Shown in pieces: positions 1 through 7,443 of a DNA stretch of 64,000 bases; within the stretch, counting starts at the first letter, position 1; every line of letters begins with the position of its first letter. Under the pieces are notes generated by a model. That model had not been told where the DNA came from, did no database searches, and worked only from the letters and a program-made list of their open reading frames with translations. A program made the translations under genes and the position numbers. Location of the stretch: NCBI RefSeq assembly GCF_030690725.1, contig NZ_JAUYGD010000036.1, positions 1 to 64,000 on the forward strand, read 5' to 3'. The DNA comes from Pseudomonas sp. GTDB lineage: Bacteria; Pseudomonadota; Gammaproteobacteria; Pseudomonadales; Pseudomonadaceae.

Positions 1-2915
1 CTGACGCGGTCCATGCCTTCTTCCTGTTTCTCCTTGGCGAACTCGACGATCAGGATGGCGTTCTTGCAGGCCAGTCCCACCAGTACGATCAAGCCGATCT
101 GGGTAAAGATGTTGTTGTCGCCTCCCGCCAGGATTACCCCGGTAATGGCCGACAGCAGGGTCATCGGCACGATCAGGATCACCGCCAGCGGAAGGCTCCA
201 GCTTTCGTACTGGGCGGCCAGCACCAGGAAGGCCAGCAGCACGCAGAGCGGGAAGATAAAGATCGCGCTGTTACCGGCGAGGATCTGCTGGTAGGTCAGG
301 TCGGTCCACTCGAAGCTCATGCCGTTGGGCAGTTCTTCCTTGAGCAGTTTGGCGATCGCCGCTTCGGCCTGGCCAGAGCTGTAACCGGGGGCTGCCGCAC
401 CGTTGATTTCGGCGGTGAGGAAGCCGTTGTAATGCATCACCCGATCCGGGCCCGAGCTGGCGCTGACCTTGAGGAAGGCTGACAGCGGGACCATTTCGCC
501 ACGGTTGTTGCGCACCTTGAGCTGGCCGATCTGCTCCGGCTCCAGGCGGAACTGTTGCTCAGCCTGCACGTTGACCTGAGAGGTACGGCCAAAACGGGTG
601 AAGTCGTTGGCGTACAGCGAGCCCAGGTAGATCTGCATGGTGTCGAAGATGTCGCTGATCGCCACGCCGTGGGTCTTGGCCTTTTCGCGGTCGATAGCAG
701 CATCGATCTGCGGCACATTCACCTGGTAGCTGGTAAATACCGACATCGGGTCCAGTTCCGGCAGCGCGCGGGCCTTGGCGATGACGTTCTGGGTCTGTAC
801 ATACAGCTCGTCATAGCCGAGGTTGCCACGGTCCTGCACCTGCAGGCGGAAGCCGCCGATGGTGCCCAGGCCTTGTACCGGTGGTGGCGGGAAGATCGCG
901 ATATAGGCGTCCTGAATACCCGCGAACTGGGCGTTCAGCTCGGCCGCGATAGCCGTGGCGCTCATCGATGGGTCGCTGCGCTCATCGAACGGCTTGAGCG
1001 GGGTGAAGACGATGCCGCTGTTCGGGCTGTTGGTGAAGCCGTTGATCGACAGGCCTGGGAAGGCCACGGTGTTTTCCACACCGGGGTGCTTACCGGCGAT
1101 TTCCGACATCTTTTTGATCACGTCTTCGGTGCGATCCAGGGTGGCGGCGTCCGGCAGTTGGGCGAAGGCCACCAGGTACTGCTTGTCCTGCGGCGGCACG
1201 AAACCGCTCGGTGTCGTGGCAAAACCCAGGTAGGTCAGGCCCATCAGCCCGGCATAGACGAACAGGGCGATGCCGCTGCCGCGCAGCACGCGTTTTACGG
1301 TGCCGACATAGCCATGGCTGGCACGGTCGAATGCGCGGTTGAACGGTTTGAACAACCAGCCGCCGAACAGCCGGTCGAGCAGTTTGGAGAAGCGGTCTTT
1401 CGGCGCGTCATGGCTTTTCAGCAATATTGCGGCCAGGGCAGGGGACAGGGTCAGCGAGTTGATCGCCGAGATCACCGTGGAGATGGCAATGGTCAGGGCG
1501 AACTGTTGATAGAACTGCCCGCTCAGCCCGGAGATAAAGGCTGTAGGGATAAACACCGCACAGAGCACCAGGGCCGTGGCGACGATGGGCCCGGTCACTT
1601 CCTTCATCGCCTGCTTGGTGGCTTCCACCGGGGTCTTGCCCAGGCCGATATTACGCTCGACGTTTTCCACCACGACGATGGCGTCGTCCACCACGATACC
1701 GATGGCCAGCACCAGGCCGAACAGCGATAGCGCGTTGAGCGAGAAGCCGAACATGTGCATCACGGCGAAGGTGCCGATCAAGGACACCGGCACGGCGGCC
1801 AGCGGAATGATCGAGGCGCGCCAGGTTTGCAGGAACAGAATCACCACCAGCACCACCAGGATGATGGCTTCGAGCAGGGTGTGTACCACCGCCTCGATGG
1901 AGCCACGTACGAAGATGGTCGGGTCATAGACGATTTCGTAGTCCACCCCCTGCGGGAAGCTCTGCTTCAGCTCGGCCATGCGCTCACGCACCGCGTCGGA
2001 AATTTCGATGGCGTTGGAGCCGGGGCGCTGGAATACCGGGATGGCGACTGCGGGTTTGTTATTCAGCAAGGAACGCAGGGCGTATTGACTGGAGCCCAGT
2101 TCGATCCGTGCGATGTCTTTCAGGCGAGTGATTTCGCCGTTTTCACCGGCGCGGATGATGATGTTCTCGAACTCTTCCTCAGTGACCAGACGGCCCTGGG
2201 TGTTGATCGACAACTGAAAACTATTGCCAGCATCCGACGGCGGCGCACCGAGGGACCCGGCGGCGACCTGACGGTTCTGCTCGCGAATGGCGTTAACCAC
2301 GTCGGCGGCAGTCAGGTTGCGCGAGGCGACCTTGTTTGGGTCGAGCCACACGCGCAGCGAATAGTTGCCCAGACCGAACAGCTGCACATCACCGATGCCA
2401 TCCAGACGCGCCAGCTCATCCTTGATATTCAACGCGGCGTAGTTGGACAGATACAGCATGTCGTAACGGTCGTCCGGCGAGGTCAGGTGCACGACCATGG
2501 TCAGGTCGGGCGAGGCCTTGTCGACGGTCACACCGAGGCGCTGCACTTCAGTGGGCAGGGTCGGCATGGTGCGCGTGACGCGGTTCTGCACCTGCACCTG
2601 GGCTTTGTCCAGATCAGTGCCGAGGGCGAAGGTCAGGGTCAGGGTCATCTTGCCGTCGGCAGTACCCTGGGACGACATATAGAGCATGCCTTCCACACCG
2701 GTAATCGCCTGCTCCAGCGGCGAGGCGACGGTTTCGCCGATCACCTTGGGGTTGGCGCCGGGGAAGGTGGCGCGCACCACCACGGTGGGCGGCACCACTT
2801 CCGGGTATTCGCTGATCGGCAATTGGAACAGTGAGATGGCCCCGCTGATCAGGATCAGCAGCGAGAGCACGGCGGCGAAGATCGGCCGCTGAATAAAAAA
2901 TTGCGAGAAATTCAT
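1..2915 (-). CDS. mexF: RND multidrug efflux inner-membrane transporter MexF (partial, C-terminus cut by window edge)
   Basis: Proton-driven RND pump of the inner membrane, working with the adaptor MexE and an outer-membrane channel (OprN in P. aeruginosa). The minus-strand reading starts at ATG 2913-2915 with MNFSQFFIQRPIFAAVLSLL, the usual RND N-terminus, and stays open for 971 codons to the edge. The central stretch with the charged segment GIVVDDAIVVVENVERN is the transmembrane proton-relay region of the family. Family length is about 1060 residues, so roughly 90 residues are outside the window, where oprN would also be expected. It lies 14 bp after mexE on the same strand, so the two are cotranscribed. 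Named MexF rather than another RND pump because of the mexT-mexE context. Confidence 0.93.
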   Translation of the reverse strand, partial: MNFSQFFIQRPIFAAVLSLLILISGAISLFQLPISEYPEVVPPTVVVRATFPGANPKVIGETVASPLEQAITGVEGMLYMSSQGTADGKMTLTLTFALGTDLDKAQVQVQNRVTRTMPTLPTEVQRLGVTVDKASPDLTMVVHLTSPDDRYDMLYLSNYAALNIKDELARLDGIGDVQLFGLGNYSLRVWLDPNKVASRNLTAADVVNAIREQNRQVAAGSLGAPPSDAGNSFQLSINTQGRLVTEEEFENIIIRAGENGEITRLKDIARIELGSSQYALRSLLNNKPAVAIPVFQRPGSNAIEISDAVRERMAELKQSFPQGVDYEIVYDPTIFVRGSIEAVVHTLLEAIILVVLVVILFLQTWRASIIPLAAVPVSLIGTFAVMHMFGFSLNALSLFGLVLAIGIVVDDAIVVVENVERNIGLGKTPVEATKQAMKEVTGPIVATALVLCAVFIPTAFISGLSGQFYQQFALTIAISTVISAINSLTLSPALAAILLKSHDAPKDRFSKLLDRLFGGWLFKPFNRAFDRASHGYVGTVKRVLRGSGIALFVYAGLMGLTYLGFATTPSGFVPPQDKQYLVAFAQLPDAATLDRTEDVIKKMSEIAGKHPGVENTVAFPGLSINGFTNSPNSGIVFTPLKPFDERSDPSMSATAIAAELNAQFAGIQDAYIAIFPPPPVQGLGTIGGFRLQVQDRGNLGYDELYVQTQNVIAKARALPELDPMSVFTSYQVNVPQIDAAIDREKAKTHGVAISDIFDTMQIYLGSLYANDFTRFGRTSQVNVQAEQQFRLEPEQIGQLKVRNNRGEMVPLSAFLKVSASSGPDRVMHYNGFLTAEINGAAAPGYSSGQAEAAIAKLLKEELPNGMSFEWTDLTYQQILAGNSAIFIFPLCVLLAFLVLAAQYESWSLPLAVILIVPMTLLSAITGVILAGGDNNIFTQIGLIVLVGLACKNAILIVEFAKEKQEEGMDRV

Positions 2916-2929
2916 CGTCGTCTACCTAA

Positions 2930-4171
2930 TTAACCGCGTGGCGCAGTGTTGGCAGGGCTGTTTTTCGCAGCGACCCGGCGGCTGTTCTGGCGTTCGATGG
3001 CCTGACGTTGCTCGGTCAGCAGCGCCTGGGTCTTTTCATCGGCCATGGGCACGCTTTGCGGATCGACCGTGGACCCGGGGAAGGCGCGCTGCAGACCGTT
3101 GACCACGATCTTCTCGCCCTTGGCCAGGCCCTGGCGCACGATACGCAGGCCTTCCAGCTTCGGCCCCAGCTCGATGGCGCGGTACTGCACGGCGTTGTCC
3201 TTATCGAGCACCAGCACGTACTTCTTACCGAGGTCGGTGCCGACCGCTTCGTCCTTGATCAGCGCCGCGGCGTATTGGCCGCTGCCAACCAGCTTCAGGC
3301 GTGCGTAGAGGCCAGGGGTGAAGCGCCCATCGCGGTTGTCGAACACCGCACGGCCACGGATGGTGCCGGTCTGCGGGTTGACCTGGTTGTCGAGGAAATC
3401 CAGCGCGCCCAAGTGCGGGTGGCCATCTTCGCTGGACAGGCCCAGGTACACCGGGCTGGCATCGCGGGTCTGACCGCCGGCCTGACGCGCCAGCTCAACG
3501 TATTTGAGGAACACGCGCTCATCGGCATCGAAATAGGCGTAAACCTTGTCGGTGCTGACCAGGGTGGTCAGCAGGCTTTGTCCGGCATTGACCAGGTTGC
3601 CTTCAGTGATTTCCGCCCGGCTAACGCGGCCATCAATCGGCGCGGTAACCCGGGTAAAACTGAGGTTAAGGCGGGCGTTATCCAGCTCTGCCTGGATGCC
3701 GGCTACTGCTGCCTTGGCTTCCGCTGCGGCGCTGGCGCGGGCATCGGCCAGCTCGGCGGAGATGGCATTGCTCTGACGCAAGCGCTCGCCGCGATTGGCT
3801 TCACTCTGAGTCCGTGCCTGGCTGGCGCGGGCCTGTTGCAGCTGAGCTTCGAAGCGTTTGACTTCGGCCTGGAAGGGGCGCGGATCGATCTGGAACAGCA
3901 GGTCGCCTTTCTTCACCAGGCTGCCTTCATTGAAGGCTACGCGGTCGACGAAGCCGGATACCCGTGGGCGAATTTCCACCGACTCTGGCGCTTCCAGGCG
4001 GCCGGTAAATTCATCCCATTCATTGATTGGTTGTTCAATCACTTCGGCCACGCTGACTTTCGCCGCAGGCATCTGCTGGGCGCTTTCCGGTGCTTTGCCG
4101 CAGGCGCTCAGCACCAGTACAGCAGCCAGGGCGAGGGGGAAATGCCAGAGGTTTTTATTGGACTGTTCCAT
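2930..4171 (-). CDS. mexE: RND efflux periplasmic adaptor MexE
   Basis: Membrane-fusion (adaptor) subunit that bridges the MexF pump to the outer-membrane channel. The 413-residue protein begins with a lipoprotein signal peptide ending in the lipobox LSAC (Cys near residue 24), so it is probably anchored to the inner membrane by lipid. After that come the biotinyl/lipoyl-like half-motif (VEIRPRVSGFVDRVAFNEG), an Ala/Gln-rich coiled-coil hairpin (about residues 100-165), and the second lipoyl half (VTAPIDGRVSRAEITEGNLV). The C-terminal beta domain contains FTPGLYARLKL. First gene of the mexEF operon; mexT lies upstream in the same orientation with a 242-bp gap that holds a candidate MexT site. 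Confidence 0.93.
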   Translation of the reverse strand: MEQSNKNLWHFPLALAAVLVLSACGKAPESAQQMPAAKVSVAEVIEQPINEWDEFTGRLEAPESVEIRPRVSGFVDRVAFNEGSLVKKGDLLFQIDPRPFQAEVKRFEAQLQQARASQARTQSEANRGERLRQSNAISAELADARASAAAEAKAAVAGIQAELDNARLNLSFTRVTAPIDGRVSRAEITEGNLVNAGQSLLTTLVSTDKVYAYFDADERVFLKYVELARQAGGQTRDASPVYLGLSSEDGHPHLGALDFLDNQVNPQTGTIRGRAVFDNRDGRFTPGLYARLKLVGSGQYAAALIKDEAVGTDLGKKYVLVLDKDNAVQYRAIELGPKLEGLRIVRQGLAKGEKIVVNGLQRAFPGSTVDPQSVPMADEKTQALLTEQRQAIERQNSRRVAAKNSPANTAPRG

Positions 4172-4288
4172 GTGTGCTTCCGCCAGAGGGTGTTATGAAT
4201 GGGCGGAGTCTGCGGCGGCGGGTGCGATGGCGACGAATCGAACGGGGCGAAGATGAGTATCAGTCTTAGTGATGATTCGCTGGCTTGT

Positions 4289-4303
4289 ATCGATAGTGCC
4301 GAT
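4289..4303 (-). promoter_or_regulatory. candidate MexT (nod-box type) operator upstream of mexE
   Basis: The 15-bp sequence fits ATC-N9-GAT, the symmetric core of LysR nod-box sites. It lies about 120 bp upstream of the mexE start, in the mexT-mexE gap. MexT of P. aeruginosa activates mexEF-oprN through such a box in this gap. The flanking bases match the longer published MexT consensus only partly, so this is a position-supported candidate. Confidence 0.45.
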
Positions 4304-4333
4304 TGTGAACAAAGCGTCAGGAGGAGGGGGTAG

Positions 4334-4366
4334 GTTGGGTTGAGACGCGTAGCGCCGAAGCCCAAC
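4334..4366. repeat. short inverted repeat between mexT and mexE
   Basis: GTTGGG at 4334-4339 pairs with CCCAAC at 4361-4366 around a GC-rich loop. Similar 'GTTGGG..GCCGAAGCCCAAC' units are scattered in pseudomonad genomes (recalled, not searched). It lies downstream of mexT and could end its transcript, but no T-run is present. Confidence 0.35.
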
Positions 4367-4413
4367 GGGTTTATCCGAATAGGCTATTGGGCTAGCAGCA
4401 ACCGACGGACAGG

Positions 4414-5328
4414 CTAAAGGCTGTCGGGGTCGCCGCAGAACATCTGGATGCGCGAACGCAGCCAGCGTTCCGCCGGGTCGTTGTCCTGGGCGCCACGCCA
4501 GGCCATGTGCAGCTCGAAGGTTTGCGACGGAAGCGGCAGCTCTTCGGCGCGCACGCCGCCTGCAGAGGTCAGGGCAGCAGCGGTGTAATCCGGCACGGTG
4601 GCAATAATATCGGTGCCGGAAAGTAGGGTGCCGAGGCCGTTGAACTGGGGCAGGGCGAGGACCACCCGACGCTTGCGGCCAATTTTCTCCAGTTCGGTAT
4701 CGATAAAACCACCGAGGTCACCGGCAAAGGACACCAGCGCATGGGGCCGCGCGCAAAAGTCATCCAGGCTCAATGGCCCCGGCGCCGCATCGGCACGCAG
4801 CAGTTTCGGTTTGCTACGGCGTAGCACCTTGCGCTTGGCATTGGCCGGCAGTTCATCGGTGTAGGCGACGCCCACGGAAATCTCGCCAGAGGCCAGCAGC
4901 GACGGCATCAGTAGATAGTTGGTGCGGCGAATCACCAGCACCACGCCCGGCGCTTCAGCACGCAGGCGCTTGATCAGTGGCGGCAACAGGCCGAACTCGA
5001 CGTCATCCGACAGGCCGATGCGAAACACCGCAGTGCTGGTGGCTGGATGAAAGTCAGCGGCGCGGCTGACGGCAGTGGAGATCGAATCCAGCGCCGGCGA
5101 GAGCAGGGCGGCGATCTCCATGGCCCGCGCGGTAGGCTCCATGCTGCGGCCGGTGCGCACGAACAGCGGGTCGTCAAACAGGCTGCGCAAACGGGCGAGG
5201 GCGGCGCTGATGGCCGGCTGACCGAGAAACAGTTTTTCCGCCGCACGGGTCACGCTGCGCTCATGCATCAGCGTTTCGAAGACGATCAGCAGGTTGAGAT
5301 CGACGCGGCGAAGATCGTTACGGTTCAT
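4414..5328 (-). CDS. mexT: LysR-family transcriptional activator MexT
   Basis: Redox-responsive LysR-type activator of mexEF-oprN and mexS. The 304-residue protein has an N-terminal winged helix-turn-helix (about residues 8-65, with VTRAAEKLFLGQPAISAALARLR). A periplasmic-binding-protein-like effector domain follows (about 95-300), with the MexT-typical segments KRKVLRRSKPKLLRAD and FELHMAWRGAQDNDP. The length equals full-length MexT and the frame is uninterrupted, so the gene looks functional; in some P. aeruginosa strains this gene is inactivated by small indels. It is upstream of mexEF on the same strand and divergent from mexS across a 260-bp gap. Confidence 0.93.
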   Translation of the reverse strand: MNRNDLRRVDLNLLIVFETLMHERSVTRAAEKLFLGQPAISAALARLRSLFDDPLFVRTGRSMEPTARAMEIAALLSPALDSISTAVSRAADFHPATSTAVFRIGLSDDVEFGLLPPLIKRLRAEAPGVVLVIRRTNYLLMPSLLASGEISVGVAYTDELPANAKRKVLRRSKPKLLRADAAPGPLSLDDFCARPHALVSFAGDLGGFIDTELEKIGRKRRVVLALPQFNGLGTLLSGTDIIATVPDYTAAALTSAGGVRAEELPLPSQTFELHMAWRGAQDNDPAERWLRSRIQMFCGDPDSL

Positions 5329-5437
5329 CCGGTGTCCATTCTGGAGTGGCTGCGGTTTTGCGCGCGACTCAGGCTAATGCCGAATGCTGTCGCCAGGCAA
5401 TATGCACGGCTAAATGATGTGTTTGTGGCTCATCATC

Positions 5438-5454
5438 ATCGACAAGCATGGTGA
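5438..5454. promoter_or_regulatory. possible MexT half-site between mexT and mexS
   Basis: ATCGAC at 5438-5443, followed after five bases by TGGT, resembles the complement of the GTCGAT core of the MexT box. It lies in the mexT/mexS divergent gap, where MexT is known to activate mexS in P. aeruginosa. The outer half is a poor match. Confidence 0.25.
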
Positions 5455-5588
5455 ATATCAGCCCCGAGCGGTGGAATTGCTGGCAAAGCCCGGATAAAGT
5501 CCGTGGCCATAAGGGGTCGCCACAGCTGTATAGCGCAGAAATGCCAGACAGTGCCGCGACCTGAATGGGTCAACCGAAGAGGTTTGCG

Positions 5589-6611
5589 ATGTCCCGCATA
5601 GTGCGTTTCCATGAGTTTGGTGAGGCTGATGTCCTCAAGATCGAAGAGCGCCAAGCGCCTGCGCCGGCCGCAGGTGAAGTGCTGGTCGGTGTTGAAGCTG
5701 TGGGCGTCAGTTGGTACGACGTGCTCTGGCGGCAGAACCTGGCCAATACCCCGACGCAATTACCGGCAGGCCTGGGCCACGAACTGGCCGGCGTGGTACT
5801 GGCAGTCGGCGATGGCGTTACCGATCTGGCCGTGGGCGACAAAGTGGCCAGCTTCCCGGGGCACAGTGCCAATCGTTATCCCAGTTACGCCGAACAGGTG
5901 GTATTGCCGCGCAGTTCTCTGGCGCGTTACCCGGACAATCTGACCGCGCAACAGGCCGCCGTGCACTATCTGCCTTCGATGGTCGGCTGGTTCGGCTTTA
6001 GCGAGCTGGCCCGTTTGCAACCCGGCGAAACCGTGCTGGTAACCGCCGCAAGCCGCTGCTGGGGCCCGTATATCGTGCAGATGGGCAAAGCCCTGGGCGC
6101 CACAGTAATTGCCGCTACGGCCTTTGCCGAAGACAGCGACTTTCTCAAGCAGCTGGGCGCCGACTACATCATCCTTACCGAAGAGCAGGACTTGGTTAGC
6201 CGCGTCAGCAAGCTGACCGATGGCCGTGGCGTCAATGTGGTGATGGATGCACTCGGCGGTCCGCAGATGTGCCTGCTGGGCGACGCCATCGCGCCGCGCG
6301 GTCGATTGATCCTGTTCGACCTGCAAGGCGGCAATGAAACGCCATTCCCAGCCTGCGCGGCGTTCCAGAAGAACATCCAGTTCTTCGTGCATTGCATCGG
6401 TAATTTCACCGGCAAGGAAGAGCTGAACATTCCACAAGACCAGGCTGCAGTAGCCAAGGCCGTGCAAGCCATCAACCAACTGACGGCAGATGGTTTGCTC
6501 AAGCCGCTGATCGACAAGGTGTTCAGCTTCGACGATGTAGTTGAAGCGCATCGCTATATGGAAACCTGCCCAAGCCGTGGCCGCGTGCTGCTGGATCTCG
6601 GCGCGCGTTAA
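5589..6611 (+). CDS. mexS: MexS, zinc-less medium-chain dehydrogenase/quinone-oxidoreductase family protein
   Basis: NAD(P)H-dependent oxidoreductase of the MDR superfamily. In P. aeruginosa its loss switches on MexT and mexEF-oprN, so it is thought to remove an electrophilic or redox signal that activates MexT. The 340-residue protein opens MSRIVRFHEFGEADVLKIEE (GroES-like domain, about residues 1-125). A Rossmann domain follows, with the nucleotide-binding stretch ETVLVTAASRCWGPYIVQMG. Catalytic-zinc ligands are not apparent. An upstream in-frame ATG at 5565 exists, but ATG 5589 has GAAGAGG at 5576-5582 and matches the family start. The stop codon sits inside a dif-like sequence (6607-6634). 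Confidence 0.9.
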   Translation: MSRIVRFHEFGEADVLKIEERQAPAPAAGEVLVGVEAVGVSWYDVLWRQNLANTPTQLPAGLGHELAGVVLAVGDGVTDLAVGDKVASFPGHSANRYPSYAEQVVLPRSSLARYPDNLTAQQAAVHYLPSMVGWFGFSELARLQPGETVLVTAASRCWGPYIVQMGKALGATVIAATAFAEDSDFLKQLGADYIILTEEQDLVSRVSKLTDGRGVNVVMDALGGPQMCLLGDAIAPRGRLILFDLQGGNETPFPACAAFQKNIQFFVHCIGNFTGKEELNIPQDQAAVAKAVQAINQLTADGLLKPLIDKVFSFDDVVEAHRYMETCPSRGRVLLDLGAR

Positions 6612-6634
6612 ACATAACTCACATTATGCGAAGC
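6607..6634 (-). other. dif-like site, inverted relative to the main dif, overlapping the mexS stop codon
   Basis: Read on the minus strand, the 28 bp are XerC-type arm GCTTCGCATAA, centre TGTGAG and XerD-type arm TTATGTTTAAC. Against the site at 13416-13443 this is 11/11, 3/6 and 9/11, so 23 of 28 bases agree. It points the opposite way to that site. It may be an old phage end, a secondary Xer site or part of the fold-back attachment region just to its right. Confidence 0.6.
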
Positions 6635-6695
6635 CCGAATTAGGGCGAGAGCAGTGAATCCTGAGTGATCTGGGTTCACCGCTCGCAATATGGAA

Positions 6696-6787
6696 GTTCG
6701 TATAATTTACAGGCGTTACGTTCACATCGGCTCTGGATACTGGCAACGCCTCCAGGGCCGATTTAATGTAACGGCCATTATGCGAAC
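6696..6787. repeat. fold-back dif-like attachment region (CTXphi-style attP candidate)
   Basis: Two dif-like arms face each other. GTTCGTATAAT (6696-6706) pairs with ATTATGCGAAC (6777-6787) through one G-T wobble. GTTAC (6715-6719) pairs with GTAAC (6768-6772). An imperfect stem (6720-6737 with 6751-6767) closes on a 13-nt loop (6738-6750). The unpaired interior is 8 nt on one side and 4 nt on the other, where a dif centre would be. This is the plan of the attP hairpin that single-stranded CTXphi DNA forms to recombine with dif through XerC. It lies at the left end of the prophage; 6696-6720 would be attL. Confidence 0.6.
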
Positions 6788-7010
6788 GCCCCTCGACATC
6801 CCGCCTCACTTGATCAAACAAGCACAGCTCTACGCGCCCTCCAGGGATGCCCTGGACGCTGTTTGCCATGTGCTTTCTGACTACCCTCGACTTGTCGCTG
6901 ACGTTCGACAGATGCGTTCCAGGCTCGCCCAACTCGATGCCGAATCTTCGAGCATCGATGCTCTCGTTTCTGAGCTTCAGGGCGTCGCTCGCAAGATCTT
7001 GGATCTCTAG
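6780..7010 (+). CDS. small hypothetical phage protein with probable coiled-coil C-terminus
   Basis: Not recognised. From ATG 6780 it would be 76 residues: a short N-terminus (MRTPLDIPPHLIKQAQLYAP), a helix, then a heptad-like segment (VRQMRSRLAQLDAESSSIDA). The plan (small N-terminal unit, helix pair, coiled coil) resembles that of the next gene (7140-7394). No good ribosome-binding site precedes 6780, whose ATG lies inside the attP arm; an upstream ATG at 6690 is in frame but would cross the attachment region. The start is therefore uncertain and translation is not assured. Confidence 0.45.
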   Translation: MRTPLDIPPHLIKQAQLYAPSRDALDAVCHVLSDYPRLVADVRQMRSRLAQLDAESSSIDALVSELQGVARKILDL

Positions 7011-7011
7011 C

Positions 7012-7138
7012 GGTACCATATCGCTCAACCAGGTTGTTTTCCTGCAGGAGAAAATGGTACCAAAATGTCTTGACTGCCTCGGCCTTTTGGTACCATTATC
7101 AAGCCTGGGAACTTCACCAGGTGAACAGGAATGGTACC
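7012..7138. promoter_or_regulatory. four GGTACC palindromes around a sigma70-like promoter (operator array)
   Basis: GGTACC occurs at 7012-7017, 7056-7061, 7089-7094 and 7133-7138, with start-to-start spacings of 44, 33 and 44 bp, all multiples of 11. Between them is TTGACT (7070-7075), then 18 bp and CATTAT (7094-7099). One palindrome ends at this -10 and another lies over the ribosome-binding region of the following gene. The arrangement is what autorepression by a small DNA-binding protein would use; the binding itself is inferred. Confidence 0.55.
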
Positions 7139-7139
7139 T

Positions 7140-7394
7140 ATGCTTATCAAGTTTCAGGCTGACGACGAACTAGTTTCACGACTCAAGAAAGCTCTTGGTC
7201 AGAGCACTGGCAGCAAGGCCGTCGCCGAGGCTGCGACCACTTACCTTGACCAGCTGAATATGATCGCTCGGCTTGAGCGCGAGATAGGCACTCTTCGAGA
7301 GAGGTGCCGTGTTCAGCAGCAGGTCATAGACCGCGCTCGCGAATCTGCGTCTGCACTGCTTGACCATGTTGCCCAGGGCGACTTGCTTTCCTAG
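7140..7394 (+). CDS. small phage protein, probable ribbon-helix-helix DNA-binding regulator with coiled coil
   Basis: 84 residues from ATG 7140. The N-terminus MLIKFQADDELVSRLKKALG followed by TGSKAVAEAATTYLDQL looks like the strand-helix-turn-helix of ribbon-helix-helix proteins. The C-terminal half (IARLEREIGTLRERCRVQQQ) is strongly heptad-like. ATG 7131 is in frame but lies inside a GGTACC palindrome directly after AGGA; ATG 7140 keeps AGGA at 7127-7130 at a workable distance. The gene is flanked on both sides by GGTACC sites, suggesting it binds them. The fold is inferred from the pattern only. Confidence 0.6.
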   Translation: MLIKFQADDELVSRLKKALGQSTGSKAVAEAATTYLDQLNMIARLEREIGTLRERCRVQQQVIDRARESASALLDHVAQGDLLS

Positions 7395-7443
7395 GTACCG
7401 TTTCCGCCATCGATCGCGCTCCAGGGCGCGGCCTTTAGGTACC
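7394..7443. promoter_or_regulatory. second pair of GGTACC palindromes after the small regulator gene
   Basis: GGTACC at 7394-7399 (right after the preceding stop codon) and at 7438-7443, again exactly 44 bp apart. No convincing promoter lies between them. The repeat of the 44-bp spacing is the reason to regard them as sites for the same protein. Confidence 0.45.

Noticed and set aside
555..2834. Long plus-strand open frames opposite mexF
   Set aside because: They are antisense frames kept open by high GC; composition is His/Gln/Arg rich with no domain, while the minus strand encodes a full RND pump.
6624..7028. Minus-strand 134-codon frame at the left end of the prophage
   Set aside because: It crosses the attachment arms, has no ribosome-binding site, and is the shadow of the plus-strand small gene.
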